From the NCBI RefSeq assembly GCF_021134715.1, contig NC_060026.1, positions 11,089,001 through 11,153,000 on the forward strand: DNA of 64,000 nucleotides. The letters are read 5' to 3'. The notes beneath the pieces were generated by a model that worked only from the letters and a program-made list of their open reading frames with translations, had not been told where the DNA came from and searched no databases. Source of the stretch: Daphnia pulex (lineage: Eukaryota; Arthropoda; Branchiopoda; Diplostraca; Daphniidae). Positions 25,023 to 37,184 of this stretch are shown here, piece after piece. Every line of letters begins with the position of its first letter. The first letter of the stretch is position 1. The translations under genes and the position numbers were made by a program.

Positions 25023-26320
25023 TTACTACCACCGTGTTCCTTTCCACTCGTTTCCTTGTCCACTTCGTTTTTTCTTCTTTTCTTTTCTTCTCGTTAACTT
25101 TTTTCTTTTCTTTTTCACTTGGGGTGCCGACGGACTCGAAGCTTAGACGAGCGCCGGTCCAGCCAAGGAATTTGTGAACAACGATAACCGAACACGCACA
25201 ATCAAAAAGAAGACTCTCAGGCCGACGGAATAAATCCGGAAGGATCTATTTCTTTGATACGGCGAAATGGGACGTTGGCACGCAACACTCGCAACTCTCA
25301 AGTTTCTTTTCTCTTTTGAAAAAAAGCCGTCGGCAAAAATTGAAATCAAAATTCCCTTATCTTTTCTTTTCCGTTTGCACTTTTTTAGAAACACTTTTGG
25401 CTTCGTCGGTTATTTATTCGGTGGGTCGAAAGTTGTGTGTGATATTGTGTTAAATGTCTGAGAGGGTAGAACGAGAGAGAGAGAGGGTGGTTGGTTATAA
25501 TCCGCACGGGCAACAAGTCGCTCTCTTGACGACGGTCGATAAACAAAAACACACTTCACCAACAACAGGCCCGGCGAGTTGCTATATATATTTATTCGGC
25601 GTCAAAAAAAAGATGTTGTAAACCACCGTAAAGTGTGACAGTTGTTGAAATGATTCTCTCAAATTTCTCTCTCAAGTGGTGAAGTGAATGCCGGTAGGGA
25701 ATTTTTTCGAACCGAAAATTGAAATTAAAAAGATGATGACGATGCACTGAATTTAAACCAACAAATAAAACACTTTTTCTTCTTCTTGAAGCACTTTTTT
25801 TGAAATAAACGAAACTTTCTTGCGCCGAATTTCCACCAGGGTAATTTTGAAGATGTTCCGACTTCGTTCTGTTGGCCGACTCAACGAAAGAAAACACTGA
25901 ACTTTTTTAGCTGGGCAGCAAACTCACACTCACACTTTGTGGCACTGTTGAATCGAGTTGGTCAAAAAGATGGAGGAGAGAAAGAGAGAGAAAAATAAAG
26001 ACAAGGTAACACTAAAGAGGAGGAATTAAAAAGCAGTTGAGAAAATGAAGGGATAAAAACCGAAGTGAGAGAGAGGGTTCCAACTAGAAAAATACCCGAG
26101 TATCTCTGTCGTGGTCGCGTAGTGAATTAAATCGGTACTGGGTATGTATGCGATACTGTAGTACTCGATTTGTAGCAGAGCAGAGCAGAGAAATAAAAAC
26201 GCAACGTGTTGTACTGGTGTAGTAGTAGTAGTGGTGTAGTACCCTGGGCCGGCTGTCAATCAGCGTCAGGCTCGCGCCAAGGGCGGACTTGAACTGCCAC
26301 TAGTACCCCGACTCGCTCCA
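25023..26320 (-). promoter_or_regulatory. hth 5' flank: leader and probable promoter-proximal DNA
   Basis: The sequence immediately upstream of the hth first coding exon. It has no protein-like open frame on the minus strand beyond the 103-codon extension ending at 25022. It contains one perfect Exd-Hth/Pbx-Meis composite decamer near its far end (26253-26262). A transcription start cannot be placed by eye: no clear TATA box at a credible distance is seen. Confidence 0.4.
26253..26262 (-). promoter_or_regulatory. Perfect Exd-Hth (Pbx-Meis) composite site TGATTGACAG
   Basis: The plus strand reads CTGTCAATCA, the reverse complement of TGATTGACAG, the textbook composite site for a Pbx/Exd plus Meis/Hth dimer. 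It lies about 1.5 kb upstream of the hth ATG. A specific decamer is expected about 0.12 times by chance in 64 kb on both strands. A role in autoregulation is inference. Confidence 0.45.
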
Positions 26321-26499
26321 CGTCACAGAGGGCGCGCAAAACCCTCCCCGTTTTTCCTTTTTTTCTTCTTCTTCTTCTTCTCCTTTTTCGAAGGGGAAGA
26401 AGTGGAGGAGAGAGAGAAGGAATAGAGGGAAGAGGAGGAAAACGATAGCCGAGTGGGGGAAAGGGAGCGAAAAAATAAAAAGCCCCAAAAAAGAAAAAA

Positions 26500-26790
26500 G
26501 GGACAGAGGGCGGAGTCTACGTCACTGGCGAAAAAGGGTGGAGCCAGCCCTGTCTTGGGAAGCCACCTCCCATTATCCACCCACCGGCATGGGTTCTCGC
26601 CACCCCGAAGGCCAGTGGAAACGGGCGCGGGAAAAACGATCCGAATGGGACGCACCGCCCTGCCACCTCCCCTTTGCACTACCCATTTGGGGCCGCTCCG
26701 CCCGATGATGACGGGATAATGTCCACCTCGACGTGCCAGTCGGACCAATGGCGAAGTGGAGAACCTTCTGTGATGGAATGCTGTCGACTC
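26500..26790. promoter_or_regulatory. CpG-rich, non-repetitive island upstream of hth
   Basis: An island of GC-rich, high-complexity sequence with many CG dinucleotides, set between simple-repeat deserts. It contains an E2F-like site (GCGCGGGAAA, 26625-26634), a CCAAT pentamer (26745-26749) and CCGCCC-type boxes near 26656 and 26699. The open frames crossing it on both strands show no family resemblance. It could be a distal hth promoter, a CpG-rich enhancer or an unrecognised non-coding exon. Confidence 0.35.
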
Positions 26791-26897
26791 CGCCCACTAG
26801 CAACCTCCCTTTTTTGTTAGTTGCTTCTTTTTCTTTTCTTTTCTTATAACTCGGTTGCGAGAGACGCGCGTATTTTGTTTTTTCGCTCCTTTTTTCT

Positions 26898-26948
26898 CTT
26901 CTTCTTCTTCTTCTTCTTCTTCTTCTTCTTCTTCCTCCTCTTCTTCGG
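26898..26948. repeat. (CTT)12 and flanking CTC/CTT tract
   Basis: The longest triplet run in the window: about 12 pure CTT units, then CCTCCTCTTCTT. On the minus strand it translates to a Glu run that creates a false open frame. Confidence 0.95.
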
Positions 26949-29900
26949 AGCTTGTTACAAAGTGACTGTTTTTCTCAGCGTGAGACACTATGCGTTTATA
27001 AGGCGATTACAGCGCCCGCATAGAGCGACGAGGGCCCCTTCGCCGCGGCTGCTGCCGTGTTAGACGCCGCCGAACGTCAGAGGACTTTTTTTTTCTTTCA
27101 TTCTTCTTTTCGATTATTTATTTTTTTATTTTTTTATTTTCTCTCAATACTCCGAAATCGGATTTTTCGTGTCTCAATACTTTGTTTCGATAATAATAAT
27201 AAGAAAATGGCCAACGAGAAAAGATGGACGATTTCGGTAAACCATCCGTTAACTTTTGGGTGGTGGTGCTGGTGGTGTGTGTATCATCTTTCTATACGCT
27301 CATCTCTTTTTTTGACTGCGTCTTCCTGGTGATGGAACCTCATTAGCATTTTTAGGGGGGTCTCGGCAATCATCGTGATGGTACGGTGTGAATACAACGT
27401 TCCATTTCAATTTCCTATCGAGAAAAAAGAAAAGAAAAAAAGAAAGAAATCAAAATGAAGTATTCGAGAAATGCTAATTTCTTTTTCCCTTCCCACGTAC
27501 GATCTATCCGTGATGGCGCTCAAATGAAACCGAACGAAAAGGAAAGAAAAAAGAAAAAAGAAAATATTCTTTTGATATTTTTTAATCGAAAACAAAATTT
27601 CTCATTTTTCCCGCTTTTATTTTCTTTTTCTTTTCTTTTTTTCTTTTTTAAACGATCAACTCGAGGGTCCTATATGGATTCCGGATATTATTATTATACA
27701 AGCCCGTAAGTTAACACACGGCAGAAAGGGAAAAAGCGTGGCGATGATGAGATGGGCCATCCACCAATTCCAATAGCAATCTCCTGAATTTTTAATCATT
27801 TTTTTTTTCTTTCTTTACCTTTTCGCCTGTGCAGGCTGTGCTGCTGCTGCAACAAGCCAAGGCAAGTGTGTAGATATACTATATTGTTTCGGTTTCCCTC
27901 GAGCATTTGGAAAAGGGAACCTTTCTCGATAATACATTATACTGAATACATTATGACTTGAGAGGCTAGATCTATAGGAAGACAGGCCAGCCAGTCAGAC
28001 AGACGCACATTGATGCAACACATAGCCAGAAAGCCAGCAAAGAGAGATACATCTATACACGCGTATAAAGTGCCTATAGTTTGTAACGTGTACCAAGAAA
28101 GCCGGACAGAGAGACTATGTTGTTGTTGTTGTTGTTGATGGCGTGCTCTGGCAGCGACTCAAGAGCCCCACGGTTACAAGTTGGTAGAGAGGAAAAAAAA
28201 CAACAAACCTGTTGACGGTTCGATGACTGACAGCCGCATATTGTGTTTGATCCATTCGTCGGCGGTTGCCGTGCTCACACAGCACAAATCTCTTTTGGGG
28301 GAAATTGAAAATTGAAAAAATAAAAGAAGAAACAATAGGCCTCGCCCATTTGAGTTTCTTCGACATTTTAGCGCTCCTTATCGTGCGAGCGTTTTTTTCC
28401 AACAGTTTTCGGGGATGGGCCGACTGGCGGGTGATTTGAAATTCGTCGACTTTGTCCATTTCTTTTTTGAAAAAAATATGAGGAATGGAACATTTCATTT
28501 GTCTATAATCAATAATTGTGTATATATATTTCTCATCTGCGTCTGTCTGTTTTCTGCCCACCTCCGTCTCCACCTCTTTCCTCCTCCTCCTTTTTTCTTC
28601 TTTTTTATTTTTTGGACGTTTGAAGAGGAGACGACGAGTAGTTTGCTGTGGCTATGGGGAAACTGCTGCCATGTTTCCCATGGTTTTGATTCCAAAACAA
28701 CATGGAAAACAAGTCGGAGGAACAAGAAGAAAAGAGCTATATAGGAATGTTCCGTCCTCCTCCTACTCCTCCCCCTTCTTCTTCTTCTTCTTTTTCTTCT
28801 TTTGACTTTTTTATTTTTTGAAAAGAAGAAGAAGAAAAGTCCGGAGCGCGGCTTTTTCAGCTTGACTTTAGAGGAACCGTGCTCTGCTGGTGTGTCTTCT
28901 CTCTCTGCCATCTCCCATGTTGTGTACGTGTGTGCTGGCAAGGGGAGTATTTAGGAGGGGACGGAGATACTGTCAACCTGTCCATCACCAAATCATGGAA
29001 AACAGGCCGTCCTCCGACGTGTTTCTTCTTCCCTTCAAGAAGAGACGAAATGGAGAAAATCAGATTCAAGACAAACCCCCCCCACACGAAATAAAAAGAA
29101 AAAAGATATTCGACAACACACTCGTAGATGTATCTTTTCTCAGCTGCATTTTTTCCACATCTATTTTATATATTATAACCCACAGCTCGCAGCGCAGCAC
29201 ACTGAAATAGAATTTTATATTAAGACCTATAGGCTATATTTATATATTAGATTTATAAATACGAATCATATGACGAGAGCTAGAAACCTGTTGGCTTTTT
29301 TTTACACGAATGGACTTTTCAATTTTGATTTTGATTTTTCGTTTTCAAATCAACGATACAGAGAAACTTTTTCTTCCCCTCTTTGATCTCAACCAAAGAT
29401 GGCTCTCTCACCTTATTCTTTTTGATTTTATTTTCTTCTTCTTCTACCATTTTTATGATATTGGAAGTTTTCTCTCTCTCTTTCTCACCCTCTCTCCAGC
29501 TCTTCTTTTGACTCCGCCCCATCGCCACATTTCAGACCTGTTTCATGTAGGACCGGCGGTCTATAGAGAAAAAACGGTACGGTACATTTCATCCGATTTT
29601 CTTTTCCTCTTGTGTTAAGAAGGTCTCAAAAGAACTAAAGATCTCTTTTCTTTTTTCCTTTTTTTTTCTTTCAATGTATAGCTATAGGATATACCTGACA
29701 TCAGAGTCGAATAGCCATTCAGATTTCGGACCCCCCCACGTATATATGTACACATAGAGAGACCACTCTAATACCTTCCTGGGGATATACTAGCCACAGT
29801 TGCTTTTCTTTTAATTCCCTTTCGATACACACACACACACAGCTGGATGAGTTTTCCCTTATTGCCTTTATAAACCCTTCGCCCTATCCCTTTTTTTTTT

Positions 29901-32900
29901 GGCCTCTCCTTCCGGCGTAGATCTCATATTCCGCACGTCCAGCGAAAGGCAATACGCGCGCAGATCTACAAGAAAAAGAATAAAAATTTTTAACCGAATC
30001 CAATTATTGAAGCGGAACGATGGCGACTGTAGTACATATACAGATGCCAATTTATTTTTCCCATTGGCTTTTTTTTCTTTTTTTGATCGACAAAGAAGAT
30101 TTTAAAATCTTCTCCCCCCTCTTCTAGAAATACATTTTTTGGCCGGTTAGATTTTTTGTTTTCCTGAAACGGATCGGATGCTGGATAAGTGAGTGCTTGT
30201 GCGTGGTCGGTCCCCTCTTTTACATATTTTCATTTGCTGCTGGACGACGACGACGACGACTATCGAACCTGTGGTCTTTTGTTTCGTTTTTCTTTCGACA
30301 TCCTCAACCCGGATGCCCACACACGGAGAGAGGGACGCCAGCGAGCAGCTATACAGGGAAATAAGAGAGAGAAGAAAAGAGAAGAATAGAAAAGAATGGC
30401 TTATAACAAGGAACGGAGGCTGACTTGGAAACATTTTTATGACTTTATATGGACTTGTGGTGTTTGTGTGTGTGTGTGTTTTTCTTTTCCTTCAGATGCT
30501 GGGCTGCTGCTGCTGCTGGCTCAGTTGACTCTGGCTGCTTCTGATGCTGACCCAACATCTTGAACAGCAACTGTCGTCTCCCTTCTCTTTTATAATGTTA
30601 CGCTGTTACGGGTCGACCGGCCTTTATTTTTCCCCTCTCGGTCACACAGAGTTGGAAAATGACTTGTTCTTCTTCTTGCAAAACTTTAGCTTTTTTGAGG
30701 GGCTAGAGACCATGTCCCTATATTATTACGAATATTTTTTTTTGTTCTTCTTTCTAAACCCCCTGGTCAGCTTCATCCTCAGACTCTTCTCTGACCTGCT
30801 GTTTTTCTGCCAAGGTGATGGTTGCAACAGCAGCAGCGGAAAAGAGCGTGAGGTGGTCGACTAGATGGGCCATTTTCCACCGAGGGGGCAAAAAACTATT
30901 TTATATGACCGGCCGTAAAATGAAAAAAAAAGGGAAACCAACCACCAGAGAAAAGAAAGAGAAAGAGAGAGAAAAACCTCTATCATATCATCAGCAGCCC
31001 TGTGAGTAGCTTTTACGATCGATCAATCTCGTAAAAAGAAAAGAGAGAAGAGCTAGTCAAAATTGGTAAGAATGAGAAGGTCTCGAGTGTTAAATCCCCT
31101 TCCTATATCCACAAACACATAGAGCCCAGAGTGGTGTATAGCTAGTAGTATGTATAGTGTGTACATGTGTGCCATGTGTGTGTGTTTAGACTGAATATAC
31201 AAAACGGACAGCCGGTGACCGCAGATAATTCAACGACTTAAAAGCGCCACGTCAAAAAATAAGAAAAAAGAGACACAGCATAAGTCAGCACATCTATACA
31301 CAAACACTTTTACGGAGAGAAAGAGGAGCTGTGCTGTGAGATCGGGAGAATGATCGCAAAGTGCTACTGCTCCTTCGGTAGAAGAAGGAGCTGTGGTAGC
31401 TTCGCAGAAAAAAGAGAATAAGACACGGAGAAAATGAAATAGCGAAAAACGGGTTTTTATTTGACAATTTTTGGGGTTTGAATTTTTCCGACGCTGGCCC
31501 CCATGGCTTTTAATGCTCTGTTTTGCCCAACTAGGTTCGAATGACCCCGCCGTCAAAGTACTACACGCACACACCAACTGTATCAGCTTTTTTGGTTGGC
31601 TGGTGGAAGAGTAAAGACGGGCGAAAAAAGAAGATCACATCGCACAAACACACAGAAAAACACCCAAAACGGGAAGGAAATAAAAATTATTAGACAAAAC
31701 AAAACAAAAAAGTCGAAAAGTAACCCAACACGTCTTGTATAGCAAATGGTCGTAAATCTCTTTTCGTTTTCTTTCGAGGAAAATAAGATCTTTTTTGTTC
31801 TTTTCACCGCGCGAGAGCCGCGCTTCACGCGAAAAATACATTTCGCCATCTTCTTCTTCTTCTTCTTCTACTTTTTAAAAGAAGAAGAATATAAGCGGGA
31901 AGCCAAAGAAAAATGTTGTTATTTTTCGTTTGGCCGGTTACCTAACCGGAATGTTGCTTCGACTAAACTGGCAATTTCCAATGAAAATGCCACACACAGC
32001 GAGAGGGACCCTCATCACAAAATAAAATAAAATAAAAACCCAAAAAACCCAAAAGAGAGAAACAAAATACAGTAGGGGGAAAAAGAAGCAGCTCAGAAAA
32101 CATTCCCGAACGCGACGGGATATATTTTTTCCACGTTCCCGCCGCGCCGGCAGTCGCTGCCGCCACCGCCGCCACCGCCGTGGATGGACTTCCGGCCGTT
32201 GGGGTATGTAGGCCCCCGGTGTACGTCTACATGTATGCACAACACATCAATTGCGATGGAATCAAATCACAAGTCCGTGACCAGCAGCACCAAACAAAAT
32301 AAAAAAAATAAAAATTTGTGTGTCTCCAAATGTGCTTGTTGCTGCCGGCCCGGCCCGGCCCAAATGAAATATTTAAAGGTGCTGTGCTGACGGAACAGTT
32401 GCCGTGTCAACATAACTCGTATCGGGCATCAATGCGATAGTATACACACACAAGCCCATAGTCTTTCTCTCTCTCTACGCGCGCACACACATAGTCTGCG
32501 GATTTATTTGTCGAGTTTAAAAAAATGGTCGTCCATAAAAGTTGACTGTCGTTAGGCTATACAGTTGCAGCAGCAGAAGAGAATTGATTATCTGTTGAGG
32601 AAGAGGACGGCGGAGAAATGCGGACAAGGTGATGGGGAAGAAAATCTGAGAATCAGAAGGCGCTCAGGTGTTTCTGATTCTCTTTTCTCTTGTGCCCAGC
32701 ACTCGTGGAATTTCCGACACACAACAACAACAACAACTGGAACAGAGAATGTCGTTGTCGTCGCGACGGGTTCCCAGTCGACACGCCCGCCTTTAAGAAG
32801 TAGAAGAAGAAGAAGAAGAAAAAAAGGAAAAAGGAAAAAGAAAAGAAATGTGTTGCGCAGCGCAATCAGTTCATTCCCAAGATTTGTCACCGGCTGATGA

Positions 32901-35900
32901 CGCCAACGCCGTTCTGCTGTGGTCACAGAGAAAGAGAGAAAAAGATAAATAAATACTTTTCTTCTTCTTCTTTTTCCCTACTTGATTATAAGACGTGGAA
33001 AAAACATAACAACACAAACAAGACCCCAAAAAAAAAAAAAAAATTCTGAAATAGCAGCAATTTTCTTCCTGGTATGTCCTCCTCTGCTGCTGGTCTACAA
33101 TAATAATAATATCCCGAACTGTAATACCGCGGTCATGGCTGTTGCTGATCGACCAGGAAACTTTTGACTTAAAAAATAAGAAACGACACATGGAACTCTA
33201 CATAAACAAAAGAACGTAGTAGTATATTGAAATAAAAAGGAATGCAGAAAATAAAAAATGATTAAAAGGAATTTTAAAATACACAAAAGAAGAAGAAGAG
33301 ATTTTCGAGACTTTTTTTTTCATTTTACCCCAACCTATGAATGCTCCTCCTCCTTCTCCTTGTGCGCCCCCCACAAAAAATCAGGACAGTTGACTGCGGC
33401 GTAGGAGGAGCAGTAAGGAGCAGCTAGGGTCCAAGACAGCGGGGTGCGCTGTTGTGTTGTATAGGGAAAAAGAAGAGAGGAAGAAGAAGAAGAAGTTAGG
33501 AGGGTTCCAAACAGCATGAAGCACGCGAAATCGAATCAGTTCAACTGACGTTTCTACTTGAGTGCATTACCAGATTTCTCACCCTCGGCTTCGTATATAC
33601 ATATATAGATCTCTCTCTCTCCGGGTCCCCCCTCTTTCTCTTTTCATTCCACAGCTCCAGCACAGAGCACAGAGTCTTTTACCAGTTCTCTAGTCGCTGT
33701 GTGTCTATGTAGGGCCTACTATGGGGCACTGGTCGGTGAAGCGCGGTGGAAAACATCGATCGCCATGGCCAGCATGTTGTGTTAGAGAGTCCATATTATT
33801 CGAGACGGCACACCAGGAAAATAGAGAGGAAAAAAGGCGCCGCAGTTATTTTTCGCTGTACGTTATATTATGTGCTGTGTAGCTATAGGGAGAAGAAGAA
33901 AGGAGCGAACTTGAAACTTTTTAGCTTTTTCACTCGGCCGTGTCCCTCGATTTTCTCAGCGGGCGACACAATACGAGACACATCACCGATGAATAGGAAA
34001 GCAACAAAAAATAAAATTCACAATAACAATCACAGCTAACTGGATTGAAAGATGGCGGTCACCGCCCTTATATCCATCAAACCTTGAAATAAAAAGGAAA
34101 ATCATTTTTTGATCAAACGCCGCCGATCGATGCGCCTCCTTTTAACAATCGAGGTACACACGAGAGCACACACACACGTCGTGATGTTTATATGTATTTT
34201 TCGGGTCCCTATTTTCAAAAAAAAATATCCTCAGCACAGCAGCACCAAAAAGAAGATCAAAAGTCGACGCCCGTGATCCATCATCGCCGACGATCACATC
34301 CAATCACGCTCCCGGCGACATCTCCTGTGGCATCCAATAGACAAACGACGGCAATGCAGCAACAGCCTCAAACAACAAAATAAATAAATAAGAATAAAAA
34401 CATTTTAGTGAACAACCGAAAATCATTTCCACAATATCCCCGATCGGGAAATTAAAAAAGAAAAACTGTCAGCCCCTCCGTTTGATTGGAACGTCAACGA
34501 TATTCGATGGGCCCCCACTTTAAAAAGCGCCGAAACATTCGTCGCTGTGTGTGTGTGTCATCTGTCGAAGGAACCCGTCCATCAATAAAGATCAAATAAT
34601 GAAAAAGTGTCTTCTTCTTCTTCTACTCTCTCCCAATATCTTATAAGCTGGAAAGAAATAGGATATAGGGAATCGGGCCAGCAGACGACATGTCTATTAT
34701 AATACCAGCGCTACAGCTAGCACACACATATAGATAGAGAGAGAGAGAGAGAGCTAAATCAAGAGATATAGCCCTACATTTGTCTCCCTTTTGTTCGTGA
34801 CTCTCGGCGTGTGAGCAACTGTTACGTGCCGACCGACCGACCGTTTGGTTATATTCCCTCTTCTTCTATAAGCTTTGGCCTCTCTCTCCATCCAGGCTAT
34901 ATTATACTAGACAACAGTGTGTGTGTAGTAGAGAGAGAGAACCCGGAGAGATTGAGATGTGTGAACGATCTCCGCGTCGTCAAAAGTCACGCAGACGTTT
35001 TTTCTTATTTTTTTTTTCTTATTTGTGTTAAAGAAAAGGACTTCCCGCTTGGCGGGAAATTCCTTCACCGTTCTCGTACCGTGATCGGATTCCGTGACAG
35101 CGACTATACAGCGGCAGATAAGAAATTTCCTTATATCCAAGATAAACCGAAAATAAAAAATAAAAATAAAAACCTAAAAATTGAGTATATTATTATAATA
35201 AATATTTATTTTAGATTTCCTTATGACACACCCATTTTCGGACAGAAATTCTTTATTTTTTTATTGGGAAATCAAAGAAGATCACGCGCGGGAGGATGGA
35301 GTGATGTCAAATTACAAAGATTATTGTCGGACAAATAGCTGTGTTATATAATAACTACACGCGTTTTTTTCTTCTTTTCTCTCTTTCTAACACCTATGAT
35401 AATCCTTTTTAGCTGGTTGTCTCTAGATATTAGTCAAAAGGGGGCGGTCGCATAGTTTAAGAAATAAGGCCCGAGTGAAGACTGATGTTGAAGACGTCCA
35501 TCCACCGATCGATCATCATGTTATTTTTTCTTCACATTTGAAAAAAATAAAGCTAGGCGGCAAAATAGGCCGGCCTAACCCCCCCCCCCCCTTTTATATC
35601 TAAACGAAAATATTTGAAATCAAATGGGCGGGCGGGAAAAAAACTTGGACCGCGAGACATTTGACCGAATGACCGGTCGTTAACGGCGTATAGAAATGGC
35701 CTTTTTTGGTGTGTGTCTATGTAACGTCTATAAGAGACGGGCGATCGATACGGATGCACTCAGTCCCATTTCTCTTATCTCTCCCTTCACGTATACCACG
35801 TCTACGTATACGTTGTATGTACACACAGACGAAAGTCGTTCAGGTACACACACACGCGCGTATATAAGGCGTCCTATTATTTTCTTAGCAACAGCGGGAC

Positions 35901-37166
35901 TCCATATAACTTGGGTATGTAGTCTATAGACTTCTCTTTGCTGCTGTATAGATGTAGTAGTCTAGTCTGGATCAAGTCTCTCCGGCCAAAATGGAGGGAG
36001 AAGCTCTGAAACGTGTCAATCGATTTCCGAGTGAGAGAGAGAGGGGAGGAAGAGAGTCACGCGGGATAAAAGCGAAAAGAAAGACAAAATAAAATAAAAA
36101 CAAGCCCGGTGAGAGAGAGAAAGAGAGTGCAAGCGTCACCTGGGCCGACGCACAAGAACGTGCTGGAGACAGTTTAAATAAACGAATCTCTCTCCCTTCT
36201 TCTTTCTCCTCCGTCTGTCTCTCTCCCGTGGTAATGTCACGGTGTTTATATATATATTTATATATATCAATGCAACCGAATCTATTCAGCTATAAATACG
36301 CACTCTCTCTCTCAACTGGGACTCTCGGAAAGCGCAAACAGACACGGTCGGACTAGAATAACTTTTCCGAGGACTTTTCTTCTTCTTCTTGATTTTTTCT
36401 TTTTTTTTTTTATTTTCCGGGGGACGGACGTTTATTTCTTGTTTTCGCTCTCTGAGACGGTATAGAGCTGCTGCTGCTGCTGCTGCTCTTGTCTGTTGAT
36501 GTATACAGTCGCTCTAGCTCGCCCAGCACACACGCGCATGGGGGGAAACGGAGAGGTTTTTGTTTTGTGCTGTCCGCCTTTTTGGAAGGCGCCAACGGAC
36601 AGGGCGCAGAAGAGAAAAAATAAAATAAAATAAAAACATTCCTGAGCGGCCGGCCCCACGCCCCAGTGACTAGATAGCTACTACTACAAGAGAAGAGAGA
36701 TAGAAAGAGACGCTTTCCTCTTCTATTATGAACAAGTCTCTCAACAGCGACGCCCAGCGCAGCAGCTCCACGCGCGTCGACGACGGTGGCATCCGTATAA
36801 TAAGCAAACGGCATGTCCAGCAGTCCAGCATTAGAGAGAAAATGCGCCTATACGCCGGCCACCACCAGCATCAGCAGCAGTTCCCTACAACACGACAAAT
36901 TCATTATATACTCTATATAGTGTCTCTACACATCTGCATCACGTAATAATAATAATAGCATAATAGTAATAGAGATGATGGCAAACAAACACGGGCCCAA
37001 TTGGACTCGCCAAGTTTAGGCCTATTCGACGCTGGATCAACAAAAATCCAGCCCGTCTACTATATATAAAAACTTTATAGTACAGGGTTTTTATAACAGC
37101 TCGGCGAGTGAGAGCGTGTCAGAGTTATATAGCTCGGCCATATAAGTAAGTCAAAAAACGAGCAGC

Positions 37167-37184
37167 AGTAGTAGTAGTAGTAGT
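37167..37184. repeat. (AGT)6 microsatellite
   Basis: Triplet repeat in the upstream intergenic region. Related AGT runs recur near 37735 and 51424. Confidence 0.9.

Noticed and set aside
26797..26988. Open frame with a long poly-Glu run on the minus strand
   Set aside because: The Glu run is simply the (CTT)12 microsatellite read in one frame; there is no family resemblance and no splice context.
28495..28941. 148-codon Lys/Arg-rich minus-strand frame resembling a basic nuclear protein
   Set aside because: The basic character comes from CTT/TTC tracts read in reverse, and the frame has no domain. The overlapping plus-strand frames are equally repeat-driven.
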